A DNA stretch of 64,000 nt. It comes from VRUE01 sp963728045. GTDB taxonomy: Bacteria > Actinomycetota > Thermoleophilia > Solirubrobacterales > 70-9. This document shows positions 1 to 7,241 of the stretch, piece by piece. Within the stretch, counting starts at the first letter, position 1; the number at the start of each line of letters is the position of its first letter. The stretch covers positions 992,001-1,056,000 of the forward strand of contig CAVSIE010000002.1 in the NCBI GenBank assembly GCA_963728045.1. The letters are read 5' to 3'. The translations under genes and the position numbers were made by a program. The notes under the pieces are model-generated. The model did not search any database. It had not been told where the DNA came from and was given only the letters and a program-made list of their open reading frames with translations.

Positions 1-1
1 G

Positions 2-577
2 CAGGCCCTGCAGCCGCAGATCAAACATATCCAGGAGAAGTACAAAAACGACCGCCAGCGGATGCAGCAGGAGATGATGAGCTTCTACCGGGAGAACAAG
101 GTCAACCCCCTGGCTTCCTGCCTGCCGCTGATCCTGCAGCTACCGATCTTCTTCGCCCTCTTCCAGCTGCTCCGCGGTAACAGCTTCGAGCAGGACGTCG
201 AATCGAGTGGCGGCGCCGGTTGGTTCTTCGTCAACTCCGTGGTCGAAAACCCGGAGGGGGCGGAGACGATCATCCTGATGGTCCTCTTCGCCGCCTCGAT
301 GGCGCTTTCGATGTACGTCACCATGCGCTCCTCGCCGAGCACTGTCGGCAATCAGCAGTACTTCCTGCTCGGCGCCTTCGCGCTCGTCGGCGTCTTCTTC
401 GTCCCTTCCTTCCCGGCCGGCCTCAGCCTCTACTGGATCACGACCAACTTCTGGACCGTGCTCCAGTCCTACGCCGCAGCCAAGCTGATCCCAGCGCCCG
501 CCGCCCCGACGCCCGAAGAGGTTGCGGCGACCAAGCCGCCGCCGAAACCGCCGAAAAAACGCAAGAAGCGGCGATAA
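2..577 (+). CDS. yidC: Membrane protein insertase YidC/Oxa1 family, C-terminal part (5' end outside window)
   Basis: The reading frame is open from base 2, so the gene starts left of the window and only about 191 C-terminal residues are seen. YidC inserts and folds inner-membrane proteins, alone or with SecYEG. The visible part has the family signature: LQPQIKHIQEKY, then the MMSFYRENKVNPLASCLPLILQLPIFFALF stretch (split here only by spacing), three or four further membrane segments, and a highly basic Pro/Lys/Arg tail ending KKRKKRR typical of ribosome-contacting YidC tails. It is followed by khpB, rsmG, parA and parB, the usual order near the replication origin. The stop lies directly next to a large palindromic element (578-712). 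Confidence 0.95.
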   Translation, partial: QALQPQIKHIQEKYKNDRQRMQQEMMSFYRENKVNPLASCLPLILQLPIFFALFQLLRGNSFEQDVESSGGAGWFFVNSVVENPEGAETIILMVLFAASMALSMYVTMRSSPSTVGNQQYFLLGAFALVGVFFVPSFPAGLSLYWITTNFWTVLQSYAAAKLIPAPAAPTPEEVAATKPPPKPPKKRKKRR

Positions 578-712
578 GGCAAGGGCGGGGGTCTTCTCGA
601 TGGTGCCTCCCCTCGGCACCGCGGAGTGAGGATTGCCTCGCGAAGCGAGGCTCTTCGTTGCCCCAGCCGAAGGCTGGGCTAGGCATCCAGCGAGAAGACC
701 CCCGCCCTTGCC
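578..712. repeat. Family B palindromic element, copy 1 (22-bp perfect outer arms, three internal hairpins)
   Basis: The arm at 578-599 is perfectly complementary to 691-712 (22 bp). Inside are three small hairpins: GGTGCC/GGCACC at 602-620, GCCTCGC-GAA-GCGAGGC at 635-651, and CCCAGCC-GAA-GGCTGGG at 662-678. The element starts one base after the yidC stop. The motif GCACCGCGGAGTG and the third hairpin plus GGCATCCAGCG recur in the related elements at 818-945 and 46981-47030, while the arms differ in sequence. It could act as a terminator for yidC, but the multi-hairpin build and recurrence suggest a dispersed repeat (inference). Confidence 0.8.
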
Positions 713-817
713 CAACGACAAGCTCCCGTACTTCGCCGGCTTTCAGAAGCGAGGCTGGCCAAGTCCTCGCCCTGGCGGCGGCATCGGGGCCGCATTCGGC
801 TTGTTGGAGCGCGTTGA

Positions 818-945
818 GGAGGCGGTTGGACACTCCTCGGCGAAGCCTTCCTACGGCGCCGCGGAGTGTTTCTTGCCCCGAAGGGCACAAGATTGCCCCA
901 CCGAGGGTGGGGCTGGGCGGAGACGAGGCATGTCCAATCGCCTCC
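818..945. repeat. Family B palindromic element, copy 2
   Basis: Outer arms 818-839 and 924-945 pair at 19 of 22 positions plus one G-T wobble. Internal hairpins are GGC-GAA-GCC at 839-847, TGCCC-CGAA-GGGCA at 874-887 and GCCCCACC-GAG-GGTGGGGC at 895-913. The same architecture and the CGCCGCGGAGTG motif are seen in copy 1, with different arms. It fills the gap just before khpB. The 390 bases between yidC and khpB hold the two elements and no recognisable gene. Confidence 0.7.
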
Positions 946-967
946 CACGACACCCCCCGGCTGGAAT

Positions 968-1462
968 ATGGTGCCCGCTGTGACTGATGGGGTGGATTGG
1001 CCAGCAGAGCCCGCTGAGCGGGTTCGGGAGGTAGTCGAGGGCGTTCTCGACGAACTCGAGCTCGAGGGAGACGTCGAGGTCTCGGAGGGCGATGAGCGGA
1101 TCGTCGCAACTGTCGAAGGCGACGACGACTACGGCCTCTTGATCGGCAAACGGGGCCAGACGATCGACGCGCTTCAGCTGCTCTGCTACCAGGCGGCTTT
1201 TCGCGGGATGCGGGATCGTAAGCGGGTGATCGTCGACGCTGCCGGCTACCGGGAGCGTCGACGCGAGACGCTGACAGCACGCGCCGACCGTGCCGCCGAG
1301 CAGGCGCTGGGCGGCGACCGCCGGGTGACGATGGACCCGATGAGTGCCCAAGAGCGTCGTGTGGTCCATGAGCACCTGAAGGAGAGGGCCGGCGTCGAGA
1401 CCTACAGCGAGGGCGACGAGCCCAGCCGCTGCGTGATCGTCGCGCCGCTCGTCGCAGAGTGA
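968..1462 (+). CDS. khpB: KH-R3H RNA-binding protein KhpB/Jag (SpoIIIJ-associated)
   Basis: This is a 164-residue RNA-binding protein of the Jag/KhpB family, which sits behind yidC in most Gram-positive bacteria and is linked to cell-envelope and division control. A single KH domain carries the GKRG loop at residues 60-63 (GLLIGKRGQTIDALQ), followed by an R3H domain from about residue 100 to the end. The N-terminal Jag domain of longer homologues is absent, leaving about 45 acidic residues. The ATG at 968 is chosen because upstream in-frame codons lie inside the palindromic repeat; GTG at 971 or 980 are alternatives. Its stop overlaps the rsmG start (GTGA). Confidence 0.92.
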   Translation: MVPAVTDGVDWPAEPAERVREVVEGVLDELELEGDVEVSEGDERIVATVEGDDDYGLLIGKRGQTIDALQLLCYQAAFRGMRDRKRVIVDAAGYRERRRETLTARADRAAEQALGGDRRVTMDPMSAQERRVVHEHLKERAGVETYSEGDEPSRCVIVAPLVAE

Positions 1463-2139
1463 GCGGCGACCCCACCGCGCACCTCGACTCGGACGCTCGC
1501 ACAGCGCTGCAGATCGTCCTCGAGTTGCTCGCGAAAGAGCGTGCCTCGGTCAGCTCGATCGTCGACGAGCGGGCCTGGGCGGTCCACGTCGCCGATAGCC
1601 TCACCGGTCTCGAGGTACCTGCCCTGCGTTCGGCGATGACAATCGCCGATATCGGCTCTGGAGCTGGGTTTCCGGGCCTTCCTCTGGCTGTGGCATTGCC
1701 TGGCGCGCGGGTAGATTTGATCGAGTCGGTGGGCCGCAAGTGCGACTTCATCGCCCGCGCGGTCGAGGCGGCGGAGATCGCCAACGCCAACGTCCTCAAC
1801 GCTCGCTCGGAGGAGGTCGCCGGCGGCGAGGGCCGGGAGGCCTACGAGGTGGTCACTGCGCGGGCGGTGGGCCGCCTCTCGACCCTGGCTGAGCTGGCCT
1901 CCCCATTGCTGCGCGAGGAAGGCGTCCTAGTCGCCTGGAAGGGCCGCCGCGACGAAGATGAGGAGTCGCAACTGGATCGCGCCGCCGAGTCGCTCGCCAT
2001 GCGTCCCGAGCGGATCGTCGATGTCGGCGACCGTGCCGGCTCCAAGCATCGACACCTCCACGTGATTCGCAAGACGGGCCAGACTCCGCCGGATCTTCCA
2101 CGCCGAGCCGGGGTGGCCAAGAAGCGCCCCCGCGGTTAA
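1459..2139 (+). CDS. rsmG: 16S rRNA (guanine-N7)-methyltransferase RsmG (GidB)
   Basis: RsmG uses S-adenosylmethionine to methylate a guanine (G527 in E. coli numbering) of 16S rRNA; its loss gives low-level streptomycin resistance in several bacteria. The SAM-binding motif DIGSGAGFPGLPLA begins at residue 64, followed by the acidic strand end DLIES near residue 87 and a VVTARAV motif typical of the family. Length (226 aa) is normal. The GTG start overlaps the khpB stop by four bases, and parA begins 14 bases after the stop, so khpB, rsmG, parA and parB are probably one transcript. Confidence 0.95.
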   Translation: MSGDPTAHLDSDARTALQIVLELLAKERASVSSIVDERAWAVHVADSLTGLEVPALRSAMTIADIGSGAGFPGLPLAVALPGARVDLIESVGRKCDFIARAVEAAEIANANVLNARSEEVAGGEGREAYEVVTARAVGRLSTLAELASPLLREEGVLVAWKGRRDEDEESQLDRAAESLAMRPERIVDVGDRAGSKHRHLHVIRKTGQTPPDLPRRAGVAKKRPRG

Positions 2140-2153
2140 CTAGGCTGGCGCGG

Positions 2154-2912
2154 ATGGGGCTCGTCTACGCGGTCGCGAACCAGAAGGGCGGAGTCGGCAA
2201 GACGACGACCGCGGTGAACCTGGCGGCCTGCGTCGCCGACGCCGGGTCGCAGACGCTTTTGGTCGACCTCGATCCGCAGTGCAACGCCACCGTCGCCCTG
2301 GGTGGCGACCGAGAGGCCCATCCCTCCTCCTACGACTGCCTGATCGGCGAGGTCTCCGTGGCGGAGGCGGCCCGGCCTGCCGGGCCCGACAACCTCTGGC
2401 TGGCGCCCGCCAGCCGCGACCTCGCCGGCGCCGCCGTCGAGCTGCCGCGGCTCGAGCGGGCGGAGGTGCGCCTGCGCGAACGGCTCGGCCCGGTGCGCGA
2501 GCGCTTCGCCTTCACCTTGCTCGACTGCCCCCCCTCGCTCGGCCCCGTGAGCGTCAACGCCCTCGCCGCCGCCGATCGCGCGATCGTGCCCGTCCAGGCG
2601 GAGTACCTGGCCCTCGAGGGGCTGGTCCAGTTCCTCGACACGCTGGGAATGATTCGCCGCGAGCTGAACCCGGCCCTGAAGGTGTCGGGGCTGTTGATCA
2701 CCATGCACGATGAGCGCACCCGCCTCGCCCAGGATGTGGAGCGGGAATTGCGCGAGCATTTCCCCGAGATGGTCTTCGAGACGGTCATTCCGCGCAGCGT
2801 CAGAGTCGCCGAGGCTCCCAGCTATGGTCTGCCCGTGACCGAGCACGCTCCTTCCTCGCGCGGGTCGACCGCCTACCGGGCGCTCGCCCAGGAGCTCGCC
2901 GCTCGTGGCTAG
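2154..2912 (+). CDS. parA: Chromosome partitioning ATPase ParA/Soj
   Basis: ParA is a deviant Walker-type ATPase that works with ParB to segregate the replication origin and regulate initiation. The deviant P-loop KGGVGKTTTAVNLA lies at residues 11-24, the A-prime box LVDLDPQCNAT near residue 36, and the Walker B region FTLLDCPPSLGPV near residue 120. Length 252 aa matches chromosomal Soj proteins without an extra DNA-binding domain. The last eight bases overlap the parB start, indicating translational coupling. Placement behind rsmG is canonical. Confidence 0.96.
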   Translation: MGLVYAVANQKGGVGKTTTAVNLAACVADAGSQTLLVDLDPQCNATVALGGDREAHPSSYDCLIGEVSVAEAARPAGPDNLWLAPASRDLAGAAVELPRLERAEVRLRERLGPVRERFAFTLLDCPPSLGPVSVNALAAADRAIVPVQAEYLALEGLVQFLDTLGMIRRELNPALKVSGLLITMHDERTRLAQDVERELREHFPEMVFETVIPRSVRVAEAPSYGLPVTEHAPSSRGSTAYRALAQELAARG

Positions 2913-3774
2913 CGCCGCCAAGCGCGGCATGGGGCGAGGCATCGCGGCAATCCTGCCCGAGTCTGAGGCAGGGGATCTCGGCGAGCTGCTCGAGCTGCCG
3001 GTCGAGCTGATCAAGCCCAACCCGAACCAGCCCCGCACTCGCTTCGAGCCCGAGGCCCTGGCCGGACTGGCGGCCTCGATCGAGACGTCCGGCGTCGTCC
3101 AGCCGCTGCTGGTCCGCCCCCTGCACGACGGCAGCTACGAGCTGATCGCCGGCGAGCGCCGTTGGCGCGCCGCGCAGCAGGCCGGCCTGGAGAAGGTGCC
3201 GGCGATCGCTCGCGACTCCGAGCAGGCGGAGCGACTGCAGGTCGCTCTGATCGAGAACATGGTGCGGGAGAACCTCAACCCGATCGACGAGGCCCGCGCC
3301 TGCGCGGCGCTGGTCGAGGAGCTCGGCCTCACCAAGGAGGAGCTCGCCCAGCGCCTCGGCCGCAGCCGCCCGGCCGTCTCCAATCTGATCCGCCTGCTCG
3401 AGCTTCCCGATGAGGTGCTCGAGCTGCTGGAGACGAAGAGCCTCAGCGAGGGCCATGGCCGCGCCCTTCTCGCGGCTGACGGCAACGATGTCCGTCGCCG
3501 CTTGGCGCGCGACGCAGCCAAGGCCGGTTGGTCTGTTCGCGAGACCGAGAACAGGGTTAAGCTGGCTGGCCAGCCAAGAGCCAAAGGATCGCGGACGACG
3601 GTTGCGCCAGAGGAGGCGGCGGCGATGAAGGATGCGGCGGACCGCTTCGAGTCGGCGCTCGGCCACGAGGTCAGCATCCGACCGAGCCGGGGGGATATTG
3701 CGCTCGAGATCCGCTTCGATGACCTCGACGAGGCCCTTGCTCTGGCCGGTCGGTTGAAACGGCTGCGCGGCTGA
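2905..3774 (+). CDS. parB: Chromosome partitioning protein ParB/Spo0J
   Basis: ParB is a CTP-dependent DNA clamp that loads at parS sites and recruits ParA and SMC. Visible landmarks are the N-terminal GMGRGIAAIL motif, the CTP-binding GERRWRAA box at residues 83-90, the ENMVRENLNPIDEA box at 117-130, a helix-turn-helix around AQRLGRSRPAVSNLIRLLELP, and a C-terminal dimerisation region. GTG start inside the end of parA. Length 289 aa is usual. No parS-like TGTTTCACGTGAAACA site was noticed in the window. Confidence 0.95.
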   Translation: MASAAKRGMGRGIAAILPESEAGDLGELLELPVELIKPNPNQPRTRFEPEALAGLAASIETSGVVQPLLVRPLHDGSYELIAGERRWRAAQQAGLEKVPAIARDSEQAERLQVALIENMVRENLNPIDEARACAALVEELGLTKEELAQRLGRSRPAVSNLIRLLELPDEVLELLETKSLSEGHGRALLAADGNDVRRRLARDAAKAGWSVRETENRVKLAGQPRAKGSRTTVAPEEAAAMKDAADRFESALGHEVSIRPSRGDIALEIRFDDLDEALALAGRLKRLRG

Positions 3775-3804
3775 GGCCGGCCGCTATCATCGCCAACCAT
3801 TCGC

Positions 3805-3878
<74 letters not shown>

Positions 3879-3934
3879 CTGCCTGCTTGCGCGACTCTGG
3901 CCCAGCGCCCGTAAATCTGGCTTGGGACCGCGCC

Positions 3935-3940
3935 TATAAT
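3935..3940 (+). promoter_or_regulatory. Candidate -10 box (TATAAT) upstream of the DUF151 gene
   Basis: A perfect TATAAT in otherwise GC-rich sequence, 31 bases before the preferred GTG start at 3971. No convincing -35 hexamer is seen 16-18 bases upstream, so this is only a candidate. Confidence 0.4.
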
Positions 3941-3970
3941 GGCCATCCACCGCGGTCCGGAGCGATTCTT

Positions 3971-4465
3971 GTGCAGCAAATGCAAATTTATGGCGTCAGC
4001 TTCGACATGGTCGGCAAGCAGCCGATCGTCTTGCTGAAGACAGTCGACGGCAATCGCTTCCTACCGATCTGGATCGGCCACCCGGAGGCGGCGGCGATCC
4101 TGATGAAGCTGCAGGGCGCCTCGACTCCGCGCCCGATGACCCACGATCTCCTCTCCGACCTGCTCGAGCAGCTCGACGCGAAATGCGAGCGGGTCTCGGT
4201 CACCGAGCTGCGCGACAACACCTTCTACGCCTCGATCACCGTCTCGATCAACGGCTCCGAGCTGGAGATCGACTCCCGTCCCTCTGACGCCTTGGCGCTC
4301 GCCGTCCGCGTCTCGGCCCCGATCTTCGCCGCCGAGGACGTGATCGAGGAGTCGGCGATCGAGTTCGAGCAGGACGTCGAGGACACCGAGGAGGTCGTCG
4401 ACAAGTTCAAGGAGTTCCTCGACGAGGTCACGCCGGAGGACTTCGCCAAAGGCGAGGACTCCTAA
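3971..4465 (+). CDS. Bifunctional nuclease family (DUF151/BFN) protein
   Basis: A 164-residue protein of the DUF151 (BFN_dom) family, small acidic proteins of which plant members have been reported to have RNase and DNase activity; the bacterial role is unclear. The signature LLKTVDGNRFLPIWIGHPEAAAI and the SRPSDALALAVR motif are both present, followed by an acidic C-terminal tail. The GTG at 3971 is preferred because GGAG at 3959-3962 is eight bases upstream; the ATG at 3980 would be too far from it. The stop overlaps the convergent ddl stop by four bases. Confidence 0.85.
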   Translation: MQQMQIYGVSFDMVGKQPIVLLKTVDGNRFLPIWIGHPEAAAILMKLQGASTPRPMTHDLLSDLLEQLDAKCERVSVTELRDNTFYASITVSINGSELEIDSRPSDALALAVRVSAPIFAAEDVIEESAIEFEQDVEDTEEVVDKFKEFLDEVTPEDFAKGEDS

Positions 4466-5391
4466 GCAGCAGCCGGCTTCAGCGCGAGGTCGAGGATGCG
4501 CTCGACCAGTTGCTCGAAGCTCATCCCGGCTGCCTCAGCGGCCTGGGGGAGGAGGCTGGTGTCGGTGAGGCCGGGGATCGCGTTCACCTCGAGTACCTGC
4601 GGACCGTCGCCGCCAAGGATCAGGTCGACCCGGGCGAAGCCCGAGCAACCCAAGGCCTCGTATGCGCCCAGCGCCGCTGCGGTGACCGCTGCCTCGGCGT
4701 CGCCCAGCTCAGCGGGGCAGGCGAACGTGGTGCGGCCGATCTCATAGCGGGCCTCGAAGTCGTAGCGGTCGCCGTCGGCGGGAATCGCCTCCACTACCGG
4801 CAGCGCCTCGCCCCCGAGCACGCTCACCGCCAGCTCCCGTCCCTCGACGAAGCGCTCGAGCAGCACACGATCGTCGTAGCTGAAGGCGGAGACGAGCGCC
4901 TCGGGCACCTCGAACCAGCTGGCGGCAAACTTCACCCCGAGGGAGGAGCCGCCGCGGCTCGGCTTGACCACCAGCGGGAAGCCGAGCCGTTCCTCCAGCG
5001 CGCCCAATGCGTCGGCCGCTCCCAGCTCGCGGAAGGCGGTCTCGTTGAAGGCGAACCAGTCGGGAGTCGGCACGCCCGCGGCGCGCATCTCGTGCTTGGC
5101 CAGGACCTTGTCGATACAGCGGACGCAGGCCGCCACCCCGGGCCCGGTGAAAGGGATGCCGAGGATCTCGAGCAGCTCCTGCGCGGCGCCGTCCTCGCCT
5201 CCGCGGCCGTGCATGGCGACGAAGACGACGTCGGGCCGCGCCTCGTCCAGCCGCTTCACCAGCGTGCCCTCTGCCTCGAGCGGCGCCACCTCGTGGCCGA
5301 GGCGCTCCAGCGCGTCTTCAACCCTGGCGCCGGAGCGCAGCGAGACGCCTCGCTCCAGCGAACGCCCGCCCTTCAGCACGGCGACCTTCAC
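4462..5391 (-). CDS. ddl: D-alanine--D-alanine ligase
   Basis: Ddl joins two D-alanines using ATP to give the dipeptide end of the peptidoglycan stem. The protein (309 aa) has the ATP-grasp layout: N-terminal VLKGGRSLERGVSLRSG, the HGRGGEDG loop near residue 60, PLVVKPSRGGSSLGV near residue 142, and the metal-binding DLILGG...VLEVNAIPGLTDTSL end. Its ATG overlaps the stop of the upstream aminotransferase (ATGA), so the two are co-translated. It converges on the DUF151 gene. Confidence 0.95.
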   Translation of the reverse strand: MKVAVLKGGRSLERGVSLRSGARVEDALERLGHEVAPLEAEGTLVKRLDEARPDVVFVAMHGRGGEDGAAQELLEILGIPFTGPGVAACVRCIDKVLAKHEMRAAGVPTPDWFAFNETAFRELGAADALGALEERLGFPLVVKPSRGGSSLGVKFAASWFEVPEALVSAFSYDDRVLLERFVEGRELAVSVLGGEALPVVEAIPADGDRYDFEARYEIGRTTFACPAELGDAEAAVTAAALGAYEALGCSGFARVDLILGGDGPQVLEVNAIPGLTDTSLLPQAAEAAGMSFEQLVERILDLALKPAAA

Positions 5392-6773
5392 CCGCCGCCC
5401 TCCACGGTCTTGCGGAAGGGCACGACGTTCTCCTCGCCGGTCTCGTCCGGGCGGGCCGGAACCGCCGCCCGTTCCCCGGTCAGCGTTCCGTACAGCTCCA
5501 ACTGCTCGTTGACCACCTTGCCGATGCGCCGTATCCCCTCACGGATCTCATCCTCGCTCGCGCCGGAGAAGTTGAGGCGCATCGAGCTGCGCCCGCGCCC
5601 GTCGACGTAGGCGGCCCGACCGGGTACGAAGGCGACGTCCTCGCGCAGCGCCTTGGCCAGCAGGTCCTCGGTGTCGATGTACTCGGGAAGGGTTGCCCAG
5701 ATGAAGAGCCCGCCTTCGGGTTCGGTCCAGGTCGCCTCGGCGGGAAAGTGCTGACGCAGCGCCTCGATCATCGCGTCGCGCCGGGCACGGTAGATCTCGA
5801 CCAGGCTCGCTATGTACTCGCGCCAGTTGCCGTCGCCGAAGTACTCGCGGACGAAGTACTGGGTCAGGGTCGAGGTGCAGAGATCCGAAGCCTGCTTGCC
5901 GAGCACAACCTTCTCCATCACCGGCGGCGGCGCCACCATCCAGCCCAGCCGAATTCCGGGCGAGAGGATCTTCGAGAAGGTTCCGATGTAGATCACGAAG
6001 TCGCCGCCGTCGAGCTGGTAGAGCGGGGGCAGCGGCTCGCCACCGAAGCGCAGTAGGCCGTAGGGGTTGTCCTCGACGACCAGCAGCTCGCGCTGCTGGG
6101 CCAGCTCCACCAGCCGCCGCCGGCGCTCCAGCGACATCGTCACTCCAGCGGGGTTCTGGAAGCTCGGCACCGAGTAGACGAACTTCGGCCGCCGTCCTTC
6201 GCCGTCGAGCCGCCGCAGAGTCGCTTCCAGCTCGTCGATCCGCATCCCGTCTTCGTCGCACTCGATCTGGACCGTGTCCGCCTGGTAGCTGCAGAAGACC
6301 GGCACGGCTCCGGGGTAGGTCGGGGCCTCGCAGATCACCACGTCGCCCGGATCGACCAGCGTCTTGGTGATCAGGTCGATAGCTTGCTGGCCGCCGGTGG
6401 TGACGATCACATCCTCGGGGTCGGGAAGCATTCCCTCGGCGGCCATCACCTGGGCGATGCAGTCGACCGTCTCCTCGAAGCCCTCGGTCGGCCCGTACTG
6501 GAGCGCCTCTGCGGCGGACTCCTGGGCGATGCGGGTCATCTGAGCGGCGAAGGTCTGGGGCGGGAAGGTCGAGGTGTCGGGCAGGCCCCCCGCCAGCGAG
6601 ATCACATCGGGCCGCGCAGTCACCGCCATCAGGTCCCGCATCGCGGAGGAGCGCATCACCCGTGTCCGCTCGGCGAACAGACCCGCGTAGCGCTCCAGGT
6701 CACGGGTACGGGTGTGGGCGCGACGCCGGTGGGGCGGCCTGGATTCCATGGGGGGATAGTGTGGCGAATCCAC
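5388..6773 (-). CDS. PLP-dependent aminotransferase, class I/II (2-aminoadipate/aromatic type)
   Basis: A fold-type I aminotransferase of the group that contains 2-aminoadipate and kynurenine transaminases and the catalytic half of MocR regulators, but with no DNA-binding domain. Seen are VISLAGGLPD near residue 56, TTGGQQAIDL, the PLP-contacting VPSFQNPAGV and VVEDNPYGLL, and the Schiff-base lysine in GTFSKILSPGIRLGW. Substrate cannot be told from sequence. The first ATG (6773) gives a basic 25-residue leader; the ATG at 6749 is an equally possible start. Coupled to ddl by an ATGA overlap, which may suggest an amino-acid or cell-wall role (inference). Confidence 0.85.
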   Translation of the reverse strand: MDSPHYPPMESRPPHRRRAHTRTRDLERYAGLFAERTRVMRSSAMRDLMAVTARPDVISLAGGLPDTSTFPPQTFAAQMTRIAQESAAEALQYGPTEGFEETVDCIAQVMAAEGMLPDPEDVIVTTGGQQAIDLITKTLVDPGDVVICEAPTYPGAVPVFCSYQADTVQIECDEDGMRIDELEATLRRLDGEGRRPKFVYSVPSFQNPAGVTMSLERRRRLVELAQQRELLVVEDNPYGLLRFGGEPLPPLYQLDGGDFVIYIGTFSKILSPGIRLGWMVAPPPVMEKVVLGKQASDLCTSTLTQYFVREYFGDGNWREYIASLVEIYRARRDAMIEALRQHFPAEATWTEPEGGLFIWATLPEYIDTEDLLAKALREDVAFVPGRAAYVDGRGRSSMRLNFSGASEDEIREGIRRIGKVVNEQLELYGTLTGERAAVPARPDETGEENVVPFRKTVEGGG

Positions 6774-6804
6774 GCCCTGTCGCCGGGACGGCTAGGTTTT
6801 CCGC

Positions 6805-7239
6805 ATGGGATCTCTCTCTGACATCTGCTTCGTGCTCGGCATCGGCCTCGCGATCGGGATGCTCGCCGGGACCACGGGGACGCACGGCTCGGCGCGTGGG
6901 CGGATGACCCTGCTCGCCGCCGTGATCGGCTTCGCGATCGGCGCCCTGCTCGCCGGGACCGCCAACCTCGACCTGCCCGTCAGCGCGATCTTCTGCTTGA
7001 TCGGCGCCGTCGCGGCCTGCGTAGTCGTCAGCGAAGTCGTCGGCGCGGCCGGCCATCGCGAGGGCAGTGGCACGGGAGCACTCGCCTTCCTGGTTGCGCT
7101 GGCGGCCCTTGTCGTGCTCGCGATCTCGATCGTCTTCTCGCCACTGGCGCTGGTCGTGCTCGCGGCCCTGATCTGGGTCGGCGTGTCGCGCCACCGCCGG
7201 TCTCAGCGCAAGCACGCCGGGTTGCGCGTGCTGCGTTAG
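6805..7239 (+). CDS. Small multi-pass membrane protein, unknown function
   Basis: A 144-residue protein with about four or five hydrophobic segments and a basic C-terminus (RHRRSQRKHAGLRVLR). The first segment is GIGLAIGMLAG and glycine/alanine-rich helices follow. No family was recognised. It diverges from the aminotransferase gene by about 30 bases, and the next gene on its strand starts two bases after its stop, suggesting one transcript with the phosphodiesterase and the GT-C-like gene. Confidence 0.7.
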   Translation: MGSLSDICFVLGIGLAIGMLAGTTGTHGSARGRMTLLAAVIGFAIGALLAGTANLDLPVSAIFCLIGAVAACVVVSEVVGAAGHREGSGTGALAFLVALAALVVLAISIVFSPLALVVLAALIWVGVSRHRRSQRKHAGLRVLR

Positions 7240-7241
7240 CG

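Noticed and set aside
438..1799. A 453-codon open frame on the minus strand
   Set aside because: It covers khpB, rsmG and the family B repeats on the opposite strand, has Arg/Ser/Pro-rich nonsense composition, and no family motif; it is a shadow of high-GC coding.
1..3774. parS site or oriC in the yidC-parB region
   Set aside because: No TGTTTCACGTGAAACA-like palindrome and no DnaA-box cluster was noticed; the origin probably lies left of the window.
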